A stretch of 64,000 bases of DNA, taken from the NCBI GenBank assembly GCA_963849885.1, contig CAWKIV010000013.1, positions 186,001-250,000 on the forward strand, in the 5' to 3' direction. The position numbers and the translations under genes are program-made. Positions 46,423-54,279 of the stretch are shown here, in pieces (the stretch's first letter is position 1; each line of letters opens with the position of its first letter). The notes below the pieces were generated by a model. It was not told where the DNA came from, ran no database searches, and saw nothing but the letters and a program-made list of their open reading frames with translations. The DNA comes from CADCTP01 sp963849885 (GTDB lineage: Bacteria; Actinomycetota; Actinomycetes; Mycobacteriales; CADCTP01).

Positions 46423-47568
46423 CTAGAGCCGCTCGCCGGCCGCCCGCAGCGTCTCCAGCCGCTTGCAGAAGACGAAGCGGACCAGCCCGCGGCCCCGGGC
46501 CGGGTCGCTGAAGAACGCCGAGACGGGGATCGCGGCCACCCGCCGCCCGGCGATCAGGTCCCGCACGAATGCCACGTCGTCGCCGTCGCACCGGGTCATC
46601 ACGAAGTACGTCCCCTGCGGGGTGCTCACCTCCAGCTCGGTGCCGCGCAGGTGCTTGAGCAGCAGGTCCCGGCGCTCGGTGTAGTCGGCGACGAGCTGCT
46701 CGTAGTAGTCCCCGCCGGCCGCGGACTCCATCATCACGGCGGTCGCCCGCTGCAGCGGGGTGGGCGCGGTGAAGGTGACGAACTGGTGCATGGAGCGCAC
46801 CGCCGCGGACAGCGCCGGCGGTGCCACCGCCCAGCCGATCCGCCAGCCGGTCGCGCTGAACGTCTTGGACACCGAGGAGACCGTGATCGTCCGGTCCCGG
46901 CAGGCCGGGTCGGCGGCGACCGGCCGGTGCCGCAGCCCGTCGAAGACGATGTGCTCGTAGACCTCGTCGGAGAGGATGTACGCGCCGTGCCGCTCGGCCA
47001 GCTCGCCGAGCGCCCGGGTCTCCTCGGGGCCGAGCAGCCGGCCGGTCGGGTTGGTCGGCGTGTTCACCAGGATGACCTTGGTCCGGTCGGTGACCAGCTC
47101 GGCCAGCCGGTCCAGGTCGAGCCGGAAGTCCGGGAAGGACGTGGTCAGGTAGCGCGGCACCCCGCCGGCCGCGATCACCGCGTACGGGTAGAGGTCGTAG
47201 AACGGCTCGACCAGCACCACCTCGTCGCCGGGCTCGACCAGCGCGAGCAGCGTGGCGGTGATCGCCTCGCTGGCCCCGGCGGTGACGGTCACCTCGGTGT
47301 CCGGGTCGACCGGCAGGCCGTACCGGGCCTGCTGGTGCTCGGCGATCGTCTGCCGGAGCACCGGGTCGCCGGTGCTCGGCGCGTACTGGTGGAGCCCGCC
47401 GGTCATCGCCTCGGTGGCCGCCTCGACCAGCCGCTCCGGCGGCTCGAAGTCGGGGAAGCCCTGGGCCAGGTTGATCGCCCCGGCGGCGATGGCCTGCTCG
47501 GTGATGGTGGAGAAGATGGAGGTCCCGAAGGGCCGCAGGGACTCGCGCAACACGTCCGACACGCCCAC
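46423..47568 (-). CDS. PLP-dependent class I aminotransferase
   Basis: A 381-residue fold-type I aminotransferase. The PLP lysine is K235 in SSVSKTFSATGWRIGW, with NTPTNPTG (169-176) and DEVYEHIVFDG (201-211) as cofactor-contact motifs. AQGFPDFEPP and QYAPSTGDPVLR are typical of the kynurenine/methionine/N-succinyl-diaminopimelate aminotransferase group; the exact substrate is open. ATG at 47568. Confidence 0.88.
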   Translation of the reverse strand: MGVSDVLRESLRPFGTSIFSTITEQAIAAGAINLAQGFPDFEPPERLVEAATEAMTGGLHQYAPSTGDPVLRQTIAEHQQARYGLPVDPDTEVTVTAGASEAITATLLALVEPGDEVVLVEPFYDLYPYAVIAAGGVPRYLTTSFPDFRLDLDRLAELVTDRTKVILVNTPTNPTGRLLGPEETRALGELAERHGAYILSDEVYEHIVFDGLRHRPVAADPACRDRTITVSSVSKTFSATGWRIGWAVAPPALSAAVRSMHQFVTFTAPTPLQRATAVMMESAAGGDYYEQLVADYTERRDLLLKHLRGTELEVSTPQGTYFVMTRCDGDDVAFVRDLIAGRRVAAIPVSAFFSDPARGRGLVRFVFCKRLETLRAAGERL

Positions 47569-47641
47569 GATCCTCTCGCACCCGGCGATCGGGAGCCCAA
47601 CGGCGGGTTTCCGACCCCCTCCGGCGGGCCAAGACAGAGGG

Positions 47642-48775
47642 GTGAACTCGCGGGCGCGGTCCGAGAGCGGCGCGGACTCCCCGCTGCTCGAGCTGCAGCG
47701 CGCGCTGCTGCCGGACCGGCTGCCCCAGGTCGAGGGCCTGCCGCTGACCGCCCGCTACCTGCCCGCCGGCGCGGCCGACACGCTCGGCGGCGACTGGTAC
47801 GACGTGGTGGCGCTGGAGGGCGGTTCGGTCGCCCTGGTCGTCGGGGACGTGGGCGGCGGCGACCTGGCCGCCACCGCGCTGATGGCCCAGCTGCGCAGCG
47901 CGGTCCGGGCGTACGCGCTGGAGGGCCACCCGCCGACGGTCGTGGTGACCCGGGCCAACGACTTCTACCTCACCCTCGGCTCGGACCGGCTGGCCACGCT
48001 GGCGTACGCGCTGGTGCACCCGGTGGAGCGGCTGGTGACCGTGGTCCGGGCCGGGCACGTGCCGCCGCTGCTGGCCACGCCGGACGCGGCGCCGTGCTTC
48101 CTGGACGGGGTCGGCGGGCCGCCGCTCGGGGTCCGCCGCGACGAGGTCTGGCGGGAGGCGACCACCCAGCTGCCGCCGGGCAGCACGCTGGTCCTCTACA
48201 CCGACGGGCTGGTGCGGGACGACGGCTCGCTCGGCACCGGGATGGGCCAGGTGCTCACCGCGCTGGCCGGGGGCGACCCGGGCGCCGCCCCCGCCGACAT
48301 CGCCGACCTGCTCGCCGGGCTGGTCCCGGACCAGCCGCCGGACGACACCGTGCTGCTGGTCGGCCAGCTGACCACCGACCGGCCGGACCCGGTGTCCGAG
48401 CTGCGCCGCACCCTGCCGCCGACCCCGGAGAGCGCCACCGTCGCCCGCTGGCTGGTGATCGACCTGCTGCGCGACGCGATCGAGGCGGACGTCCGGGACA
48501 CGGCCGCGCTGCTCACCACCGAGCTGGTGTCCAACGCGATCCGGCACACCCGGGAGGAGCTGGTGCTCACCGTCCGGCTGGCCGGCGGGCGGCTCCGGGT
48601 CGGCGTCGCCGACTCCAGCCACCGCCGGCCGCAGCTGGTGCAGGCCGGCAAGCGGGACACCTCCGGCCGCGGCCTGCACCTGGTGGAGGCGCTCGCCGAC
48701 CAGTGGGGCGTCGACCCGGACGGGCGCGGGCTGGGCAAGACGGTCTGGTTCGAGCTGCCCGCCGCGCCGGCCTGA
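47642..48775 (+). CDS. SpoIIE-type PP2C phosphatase with anti-sigma-like HATPase domain
   Basis: A 377-residue two-domain protein. Residues 15-235 form a SpoIIE/RsbU-type phosphatase (LQRALLPDRLP, GGDWYDVV, VVGDVGGGDLAATALMAQLR, PDDTVLLVG). Residues 250-377 form a HATPase_c domain (LLTTELVSNAIRHT, VGVADSS, GRGLHLVEALADQWG). Such fusions control partner-switching of anti-sigma-factor antagonists in Actinobacteria. No PAS or GAF sensor is present. GTG start at 47642. An ECF-type sigma gene follows 43 bp downstream, but a direct link is speculative. Confidence 0.87.
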   Translation: MNSRARSESGADSPLLELQRALLPDRLPQVEGLPLTARYLPAGAADTLGGDWYDVVALEGGSVALVVGDVGGGDLAATALMAQLRSAVRAYALEGHPPTVVVTRANDFYLTLGSDRLATLAYALVHPVERLVTVVRAGHVPPLLATPDAAPCFLDGVGGPPLGVRRDEVWREATTQLPPGSTLVLYTDGLVRDDGSLGTGMGQVLTALAGGDPGAAPADIADLLAGLVPDQPPDDTVLLVGQLTTDRPDPVSELRRTLPPTPESATVARWLVIDLLRDAIEADVRDTAALLTTELVSNAIRHTREELVLTVRLAGGRLRVGVADSSHRRPQLVQAGKRDTSGRGLHLVEALADQWGVDPDGRGLGKTVWFELPAAPA

Positions 48776-48818
48776 GCCGGGCACCTCACGTTCCGGCCGC
48801 CGGGAGCGTTGACAGGGT

Positions 48819-49304
48819 GTGAGCCGAGAACCGTTCGAGGACGTGGTCGCCCGGCACGGGCCGGTGGTGCTGCGGGTGTGCCGGGCCGTGCTCGGGCCGG
48901 GCGGCGCCGACGACGCCTGGTCGGAGACGTTCCTGGCCGCGCTGCGGGCGTACCCGACGCTCCGGCCGGGCAGCGACGTCCAGGCCTGGCTGGTGACCAT
49001 CGCGCACCGCAAGGCGATCGACCAGCTGCGGGCGCAGGCCCGCCGGCCGGTGCCGGCCGGCGACCTGCCGGACCGGGCCAGCGGGGACGGGGTGCCCGGC
49101 GGCTGGGAGGCCGACCTGTGGGCCGCGCTGCGCGAGCTGCCGCCGAAGCAGCGGATGACGGTCGCCTACCACCACCTGGCCGGCCTGCCCTACGCGGAGG
49201 TCGCCGAGCTGGTGGGCGGCACCCCGGAGGCGGCCCGCCGGGCCGCCGCGGACGGCATCGCCGCGCTGCGCCGCCACTACCTGACCGAGGAGGACGCGTC
49301 ATGA
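48819..49304 (+). CDS. ECF-like RNA polymerase sigma factor
   Basis: A 161-residue two-domain sigma factor. Region 2 covers about residues 8-75 (DDAWSETFLAALRAYPTL, AWLVTIAHRKAIDQLRA), and region 4 about 103-155 (LRELPPKQRMTVAYHHLAGLPYAEVAELVGGTPEAARRAAADGI). No anti-sigma gene is adjacent. The following ogt gene overlaps by ATGA, so the sigma factor is probably tied to an alkylation response. GTG start at 48819. Confidence 0.88.
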   Translation: MSREPFEDVVARHGPVVLRVCRAVLGPGGADDAWSETFLAALRAYPTLRPGSDVQAWLVTIAHRKAIDQLRAQARRPVPAGDLPDRASGDGVPGGWEADLWAALRELPPKQRMTVAYHHLAGLPYAEVAELVGGTPEAARRAAADGIAALRRHYLTEEDAS

Positions 49305-49903
49305 CCACCGCCGACCTGTTCACCGCGCTGCCGGAGACCGACGAGGACGCCCAGCACCGGCTGCACGGCCGGCTGGCCGCGGCCGCCGCGGACGCCGGCA
49401 TCCTGGACGTCGCCTACCGCACCCTGGACACCGCGTACGGGCCGCTGCTGCTGGCCGCGACCGAGCAGGGCCTGGTCCGGGTGGCGTGGTCCCGGGAGGG
49501 CCACGACCGGGTGCTGGGCCAGCTGGCCGACCGGGTCAGCCCGCGGATCCTGCGGGCGCCGGCCCGGCTGGACCGGGCCGCCCGGGAGGTGGAGGAGTTC
49601 CTGGACCGCCGGCGGACGGCCTTCGACCTGCCGCTGGACCTGCGGCTGGCGGCCGGCTTCCGGCGGGCCGTGCTGACCCGGCTGACCGAGGTCGGCTACG
49701 GGCGGACGGTGAGCTACGGGCAGCTCGCCGCCGCGGCCGGCAGCCCGCGGGCGGTGCGCGCGGTCGGCACGGCCTGCGCGACCAACCCGCTGCCGCTGGT
49801 GGTGCCCTGCCACCGGGTGGTCCGCGGCGACGGCTCGCCGGGGCAGTACAACGGCGGGCCGGAGGTCAAGCGGGCGCTGCTCGACCTGGAGGCCGCCGGC
49901 TGA
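49301..49903 (+). CDS. ogt: methylated-DNA--protein-cysteine methyltransferase
   Basis: A 200-residue O6-alkylguanine-DNA alkyltransferase. The alkyl acceptor is C170 in PCHRVV, and the binding region is GYGRTVSYGQLAAAAGSPRAVRAVG. It repairs O6-methylguanine by suicide transfer. It begins inside the stop of the sigma-factor gene (ATGA), so both are made together. GAGGAGG precedes the ATG. The N-terminal 35 residues (DLFTALPETDEDAQHRLHGR) are an actinobacterial extension. Confidence 0.92.
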   Translation: MTTADLFTALPETDEDAQHRLHGRLAAAAADAGILDVAYRTLDTAYGPLLLAATEQGLVRVAWSREGHDRVLGQLADRVSPRILRAPARLDRAAREVEEFLDRRRTAFDLPLDLRLAAGFRRAVLTRLTEVGYGRTVSYGQLAAAAGSPRAVRAVGTACATNPLPLVVPCHRVVRGDGSPGQYNGGPEVKRALLDLEAAG

Positions 49904-50021
49904 GCCGGGCCGGCCGGGCTGGGTGGCCCGCCGGGCCGGCCGGGAGCCGGCGCAGCGCGTACGCCCAGACCGCGGCGTGGTGCCGGCGGTCCAGCTCGGT
50001 GAAGCGGGTCTCGGCGTCCAC
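49866..50021 (-). pseudogene. truncated ECF sigma-factor N-terminus
   Basis: A GTG with a GAGGAG ribosome site opens a 51-codon frame reading VDAETRFTELDRRHHAAV then WAYALRRLPAG, which closely resembles the start of ECF sigma factors (region 2.1). After about residue 29 it turns into Pro/Arg-rich sequence and stops inside the ogt gene. It therefore looks like the surviving 5' end of a sigma gene whose remainder was deleted, facing the intact sigma/ogt operon. Confidence 0.5.
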
Positions 50022-50339
50022 GCCTCTCCTCGGGTGTCGGAGGGTCCCATCCCCGAGATGTCCGGCCGCCCCACCGATCTGTCACCCGCACGCGATCTGT
50101 CGCCGCACGGCAGAGGGGCCGGACCCTCCCCCGGGTCCGACCCCTCCGCCCCCCCGTCGGCGGCGGCGCAGGGCCCCCTCCCGGCCGGGCCGCCGCGGTC
50201 GGTCCCGCGGCGTCCGCGAACAACCAGCGGTAGCACGGACCGTATTCAGCCGTGCGAGCGGAGCAAGACCCGATTGCCGGGCGGGGTTCGGCCAGCCGGC
50301 CGCCCGGTTCGTCCCGGCCGCACTGGGCAGGAAATGGAC
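49904..50339. other. 436-bp region without intact gene; short direct repeat
   Basis: Apart from the sigma-factor remnant, nothing codes convincingly. CGATCTGTCACCCGCAC (50075-50091) and CGATCTGTCGCCGCAC (50093-50108) form an imperfect direct repeat at an 18-bp pitch. GGACCC and GGGTCC form a dyad at 50119-50136. These may be promoter-proximal sites for the truncated sigma gene or the DsbA-like gene downstream. Confidence 0.4.
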
Positions 50340-50918
50340 ATGACCGTCACCCTCTGGTTCGACCCGTCCTGCCCGTTCACCTGGCGCACCGGCCGCTGGC
50401 TGCGGTCGGCCGCGGCGGCCCGGGACGTGTCGGTGCGCTGGCGGCTGATGAGCCTGGCCGTGCTCAACGCGGACAAGGACGTGCCGGCCGAGTACCAGGA
50501 GCCGATGCGCCAGTCCCAGTTGGCCTCCCGGGTGCTGGCCGCCGCCGAGGCGGCGCACGGCAGCGACGGGCTGGACGCGGTCTACACCGCGCTCGGCACC
50601 CGGGTGCACGAGCAGGGCCAGCCGCTGGACCGGGCCGCGGTGGAGGCGGCGGTCGGGGAGGCCGGGCTGCCCGGCGCGCTGCTGGCCGCGTACGACGACG
50701 ACGAGCAGGACACCGCCGTCCGGACCAGCCACGAGGAGTCCCAGCAGCGGGTCGGCGAGGAGGCCGGAAGCCCGGTGGTCGCGTTCGCCGACGGACCCGG
50801 GTTCTTCGGCCCGATCGTCACCGAGGTGCCCGCCGGGGAGGCCGCCGACCGGCTGTACGACGCCGTCCGGCTGCTCTCCGCGGTGGACGGCTTCAGCGAG
50901 CTCAAGCGGAGCCGCTAG
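50340..50918 (+). CDS. DsbA-family protein, Rv2466c-like
   Basis: A 192-residue thioredoxin-fold protein with a helical insertion. The active-site region is DPSCPFTWRTGRWL; C11 is followed by T14 where a classical CxxC would have a second cysteine. This C-P-x-x-W pattern matches the actinobacterial mycothiol-dependent Rv2466c-like group (mycoredoxin or nitroreductase activity). GSPVVAF near 140 is the cis-proline loop. ATG 50340 has AGGA seven bases upstream; ATG 50334 is an alternative. Substrate unknown. Confidence 0.8.
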   Translation: MTVTLWFDPSCPFTWRTGRWLRSAAAARDVSVRWRLMSLAVLNADKDVPAEYQEPMRQSQLASRVLAAAEAAHGSDGLDAVYTALGTRVHEQGQPLDRAAVEAAVGEAGLPGALLAAYDDDEQDTAVRTSHEESQQRVGEEAGSPVVAFADGPGFFGPIVTEVPAGEAADRLYDAVRLLSAVDGFSELKRSR

Positions 50919-51132
50919 CGCCCCGGGACTCCAGGAAGCCGGCGAACTCGGCCAGCGAGATCTGCCCGTCGCCGTCCGCGTCCATCAGCTCGACCGCCTG
51001 CCCGGCCGCCTCGTCGGTCACCTCGTCACCGAGCGCCCGCATCAGCCGGACCAGCTCGGGTGCCGTGATCAGCCCGTCGCCGTCGGCGTCGATGAGCGCG
51101 AAGCTGTCCGCGTACTGCCTGGTGTCGGTCAC
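50902..51132 (-). CDS. EF-hand calcium-binding protein
   Basis: A 76-residue protein with two canonical EF-hand loops: DADGDGLITAPE (15-26) and DADGDGQISLAE (51-62), each flanked by helices. It resembles bacterial calerythrin-like two-EF-hand proteins and probably binds calcium as a sensor or buffer in the cytoplasm. It overlaps the 3' end of the convergent DsbA-like gene by 17 bp. GTG start at 51132. Confidence 0.88.
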   Translation of the reverse strand: MTDTRQYADSFALIDADGDGLITAPELVRLMRALGDEVTDEAAGQAVELMDADGDGQISLAEFAGFLESRGASGSA

Positions 51133-51212
51133 GGCCGGCCACCTACCCGGCCGGCCGCGCGGCCAACCGGCGGCCAGGTGACCGCGGGCGGCCGGGATGG
51201 CAGGGTGACGAC

Positions 51213-52175
51213 GTGGCCGGAACCGAGGAGCGGGACGGGATCAGCTTCACGTCCCTGGACGAGCCGCTCTTCGACGGCGCCGGGGCGACCAAGCGGGACC
51301 TGGTCGACTACCTGACCGCGGTCAGCGACCGGATCCTGCCCGAGCTGGCCGACCGGCCGCTGTCGGTGATCCGGGTCCGACCCGGCCAGGACCCGTTCAT
51401 GCAGAAGAACCTGCCCAAGTACGCGCCGGACTGGATCCGCACGGTCGGGGTGTGGGCGGAGCGGTCCCGGCGCGAGGTGACGTACGCGCTCTGCGACGAC
51501 CGGCGGACGCTGCTGTGGTTCGCCAACCAGCGGGCGGTGGAGTATCACCCGACGCTGATGCGCTCGGCCGCGCCGGCCGAGCCGACCCACCTGGTGCTCG
51601 ACCTCGACCCGCCGCCCGGGGACGGCTTCGCGGCCGCGGTCGGCGCCGCCCACCTGGTCCGCCGCGCGCTCGAGGACTGCGGCCTGGCCGGCGCGGCCAA
51701 GACCAGCGGGGCCAAGGGCGTGCACGTGATCGTCCCGCTCGTCGCCGGCGTCAGCGCGGAGGAGGCGGCCGCGGCCACCCGCGCGGTGGCCGCCCGGGCC
51801 GAGCGGCTCGACCCCGAGCTGGCCACCACCGCGTTCATCGTCGAGGAGCGCGGCGGCAAGGTCTTCGTGGACTCGACCCGGGCCGGCGGCGCCAGCCTGG
51901 TCGCCGCGTACAGCCCGCGGGTCCGGCCGGGGCTGCCGGTGTCCTTCCCGGTGCCGTGGGCCGAGCTGGACCGGGTCGCGCCGGCCGACTTCACCGTCCA
52001 CACCGCACCCGGGCTGCTCGGCGACCGGGACCCGTGGGCCGAGCTGCTGCCGGCTGCGCAGCGGCTGCCGGCCGAGCTGGTCGAGGAGGGCCGGACCATC
52101 CCGATCGCCCGGGTGCAGGCGATGCACGAGGGCAAGCGGCGGGCGCGGGAGCGGGAGCGCCGCGACGGCGGCTGA
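51213..52175 (+). CDS. LigD polymerase-domain protein (NHEJ primase-polymerase)
   Basis: A 320-residue stand-alone AEP polymerase like the LigD polymerase domain or PrimPol-like paralogues. Metal ligands are D130 and D132 in LVLDLDPP and D220 in VFVDSTRA. The KTSGAKGVHVIVPL block gives the SxH pair (S165, H171). No ligase or nuclease domain is attached, and no ku gene is near. It may fill gaps or add ribonucleotides in end joining. GTG start at 51213, with GGGTGACGACGTG upstream. Confidence 0.88.
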   Translation: MAGTEERDGISFTSLDEPLFDGAGATKRDLVDYLTAVSDRILPELADRPLSVIRVRPGQDPFMQKNLPKYAPDWIRTVGVWAERSRREVTYALCDDRRTLLWFANQRAVEYHPTLMRSAAPAEPTHLVLDLDPPPGDGFAAAVGAAHLVRRALEDCGLAGAAKTSGAKGVHVIVPLVAGVSAEEAAAATRAVAARAERLDPELATTAFIVEERGGKVFVDSTRAGGASLVAAYSPRVRPGLPVSFPVPWAELDRVAPADFTVHTAPGLLGDRDPWAELLPAAQRLPAELVEEGRTIPIARVQAMHEGKRRARERERRDGG

Positions 52176-52179
52176 GCGC

Positions 52180-52980
52180 TCAGCCGGCGCGGTGCGCGGG
52201 CCGGGTGCCGACCACCACGGTCGCCTCCAGCTCGGCCGAGCTGGCCGTCCGGGCCGCCAGCTCGGCCGCGCCGACCAACGCCATCGCCGCCTCGGCCTGC
52301 CGGTCGCTGGTCTCCACCAGCAGGTGCCCGCCGGGCGCCAGCCAGCGCGGGGCCAGCGCGGCCACCCGGCGCAGCAGGTCCAGCCCGTCCGGGCCGCCGT
52401 CCAGCGCGGTCCGGGGCTCGTGCAGCCGGGCCTCCCCGGGCAGCAGCTCGACCTCGTCGGTCGGCACGTACGGCACGTTGGCCAGCAGCAGGTCCACCCG
52501 GCCGTGCAGCTCCGCCGGCAGCGGCGCGTCCAGGTCGCCCGCGTACACCCGGCCGCCGATCGGCCCGACGTTGCGCCGGGCGCAGGCCACCGCGGCCGGG
52601 TCGGCGTCGACGGCGTGCAGCTCGACCCCGGGCAGCGCCACCGCCACCGCCACCCCGAGCGCCCCGGTGCCGCAGCACAGGTCGACCACCACGGTCCGCG
52701 GCCGGCCCGCCTGCCGGCCCAGCGCCACCGCCTGCCCGACCAGGAACTCGGTCCGCCGCCGGGGCACGAAGACGCCCGGGTCCACGGCGATCCGCAGCCC
52801 GCGGAAGGCCGCCCACCCGACCACCTGCTCCAGCGGCGTGCCGGCGGCCCGCTGGTCCACCATCGCGGCCAGCGCGACCGCCGTCGGCGCGGCCTCGACC
52901 AGCAGTGCCGCCTCCTCCTCGGCGAAGACGCAGCCGGCGGCACGCAGCCGGGCCACCACGTCCGGTGGCGGGCCGGTCAC
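52180..52980 (-). CDS. PrmC/HemK-like N5-glutamine methyltransferase
   Basis: A 266-residue SAM-dependent methyltransferase. Motif I is VVVDLCCGTGALG (residues 97-109), and motif IV reads NVPYVP (168-173) where PrmC has NPPY. An N-terminal helical region precedes, with AFRGLRIAVDPGVFVPRRRTEF, typical of HemK-type enzymes. It may methylate a release factor or another protein; the V in place of P marks a divergent paralogue. Its GTG overlaps the stop of the 69-residue gene. Confidence 0.85.
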   Translation of the reverse strand: MTGPPPDVVARLRAAGCVFAEEEAALLVEAAPTAVALAAMVDQRAAGTPLEQVVGWAAFRGLRIAVDPGVFVPRRRTEFLVGQAVALGRQAGRPRTVVVDLCCGTGALGVAVAVALPGVELHAVDADPAAVACARRNVGPIGGRVYAGDLDAPLPAELHGRVDLLLANVPYVPTDEVELLPGEARLHEPRTALDGGPDGLDLLRRVAALAPRWLAPGGHLLVETSDRQAEAAMALVGAAELAARTASSAELEATVVVGTRPAHRAG

Positions 52981-53186
52981 CTCGGCACGAGGTCGGCGAA
53001 CGGCGCCTGGATGTCGGCCTCGGTGGTCACGGTCGGGTCGGCGGCCACCTTGTCCGCGAACTCGAACGCGGCCAGGTCCGCCGGCGCCAGCCCGGCCGAC
53101 CGCGGGTCGGCCAGCACCGCCCGCAGCCGGTCGTCGGCCGGCCCGGCGTACAGCGGCGACTCCGTCGGGGTGCGCAGGAAGCTCAT
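52977..53186 (-). CDS. small acidic hypothetical protein
   Basis: A 69-residue protein (MSFLRTPTESPLYAGPADDR...) ending IQAPFADLVPR. It is helical and acidic with no membrane segment. ATG at 53186. It is translationally coupled to the PrmC-like gene by GTGA overlap, which supports it as real. It also faces the protease gene on the other strand across 82 bp. No family is recognised. Confidence 0.55.
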   Translation of the reverse strand: MSFLRTPTESPLYAGPADDRLRAVLADPRSAGLAPADLAAFEFADKVAADPTVTTEADIQAPFADLVPR

Positions 53187-53268
53187 GCCGGGAAGGTACG
53201 TCCCGACCCGCCCGCAAGTCCCGCGTATCGGAGCGGCCCGTCGGCGCTCTGTCAGCCAGGGGGCAGAC

Positions 53269-54279
53269 ATGGCGCGGGTGACAGGGCAAGGCCGGCGGCT
53301 CGACCCGCTGGCGCCGGTGGGCGGGCGGCCGGTGCTGACCGCGGACAACGCGGCCCGGATCGCGAGCGTGCTGGCGGACCCGGCGGCCGCCTGGCACGAC
53401 GAGCCGACGGCGCGCAAGATCGCGCACGCCCGGCAGCACGGGGTGACGATGCCCGCGGACGCCGCCGCCGAGGAGGTCGACGTCGCGCTGGAGCAGCTGA
53501 TCGGCACCGACGAGCTGGTGCCGAGCATCTGGCTGAAGCGGGCCGCGGCGGCCGCCGACACGGTCGCGCTGGTGCGCACCCCGCGCGGCCCGGCCACCGG
53601 CTTCCTGGTCTCCGACGACCTGCTGCTGACCAACTGGCACGTCTTCCGGACCCCGGCGATGGCCGCGGACGACCGGGTCGAGGTGGTGTTCCGGTACGAG
53701 GAGGGCGAGGGCGCGCAGATCCGCTCGGCCACCACGCTGGGCCTGGACCCGGACCGCTTCTTCGCGGCCGGCGACGAGGAGCTCGACTTCGCCCTGGTCG
53801 CGGTCCGCCCGCTGTCGAGCGGGAAGCCGCCGGGCAGCCGCTTCGGCAGCGTCCGGCTCAACGGCACCGTCGGCAAGGTGCTGCTCGGCATGCCGGTCAA
53901 CATCGTCCAGCACCCCGGCGGCACCCCGCGGAAGGTGGCCTTCCGCAGCAACCTGCTGGTCTCCCTGGACGACGCGACCCGGCTCGTCTACCAGACCGAC
54001 ACGCTGCCCGGCTCGTCCGGCTCGCCGGTCTTCAACGACCAGTGGCAGCTGGTCGCCCTGCACCACCGGTCCGAGCAGGCGCGGGACGCGGCCGGCGGGC
54101 AGATCGACCTCAACGGCCGGCCGGTCACCCGGAGCACGCCGGACCACCTGCGCAACTGGGTGGCCAACGCGGGCATCCGGGTGTCCCGGCTGGTCGCCCA
54201 CCTCGACGGGCTGCGGCTCGACGGCGAGGCCGCGGACCTGCTGGCCGCGGTGCTCCGACCTCCCAGGGGGACACGATGA
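53269..54279 (+). CDS. trypsin-like serine protease
   Basis: A 336-residue protease of the chymotrypsin/V8 fold. The triad is read as H124 (LTNWHVF), D173 (ELDFALV) and S250 (PGSSGSP). About 95 residues of helical sequence precede the protease domain. There is no signal peptide, so it acts in the cytoplasm. The oxyanion region resembles glutamyl endopeptidase-like V8 proteases. It overlaps by ATGA with an alpha/beta hydrolase-like gene. Cytoplasmic proteases coupled to such partners recall conflict-system effectors; this is inference. Confidence 0.85.
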   Translation: MARVTGQGRRLDPLAPVGGRPVLTADNAARIASVLADPAAAWHDEPTARKIAHARQHGVTMPADAAAEEVDVALEQLIGTDELVPSIWLKRAAAAADTVALVRTPRGPATGFLVSDDLLLTNWHVFRTPAMAADDRVEVVFRYEEGEGAQIRSATTLGLDPDRFFAAGDEELDFALVAVRPLSSGKPPGSRFGSVRLNGTVGKVLLGMPVNIVQHPGGTPRKVAFRSNLLVSLDDATRLVYQTDTLPGSSGSPVFNDQWQLVALHHRSEQARDAAGGQIDLNGRPVTRSTPDHLRNWVANAGIRVSRLVAHLDGLRLDGEAADLLAAVLRPPRGTR

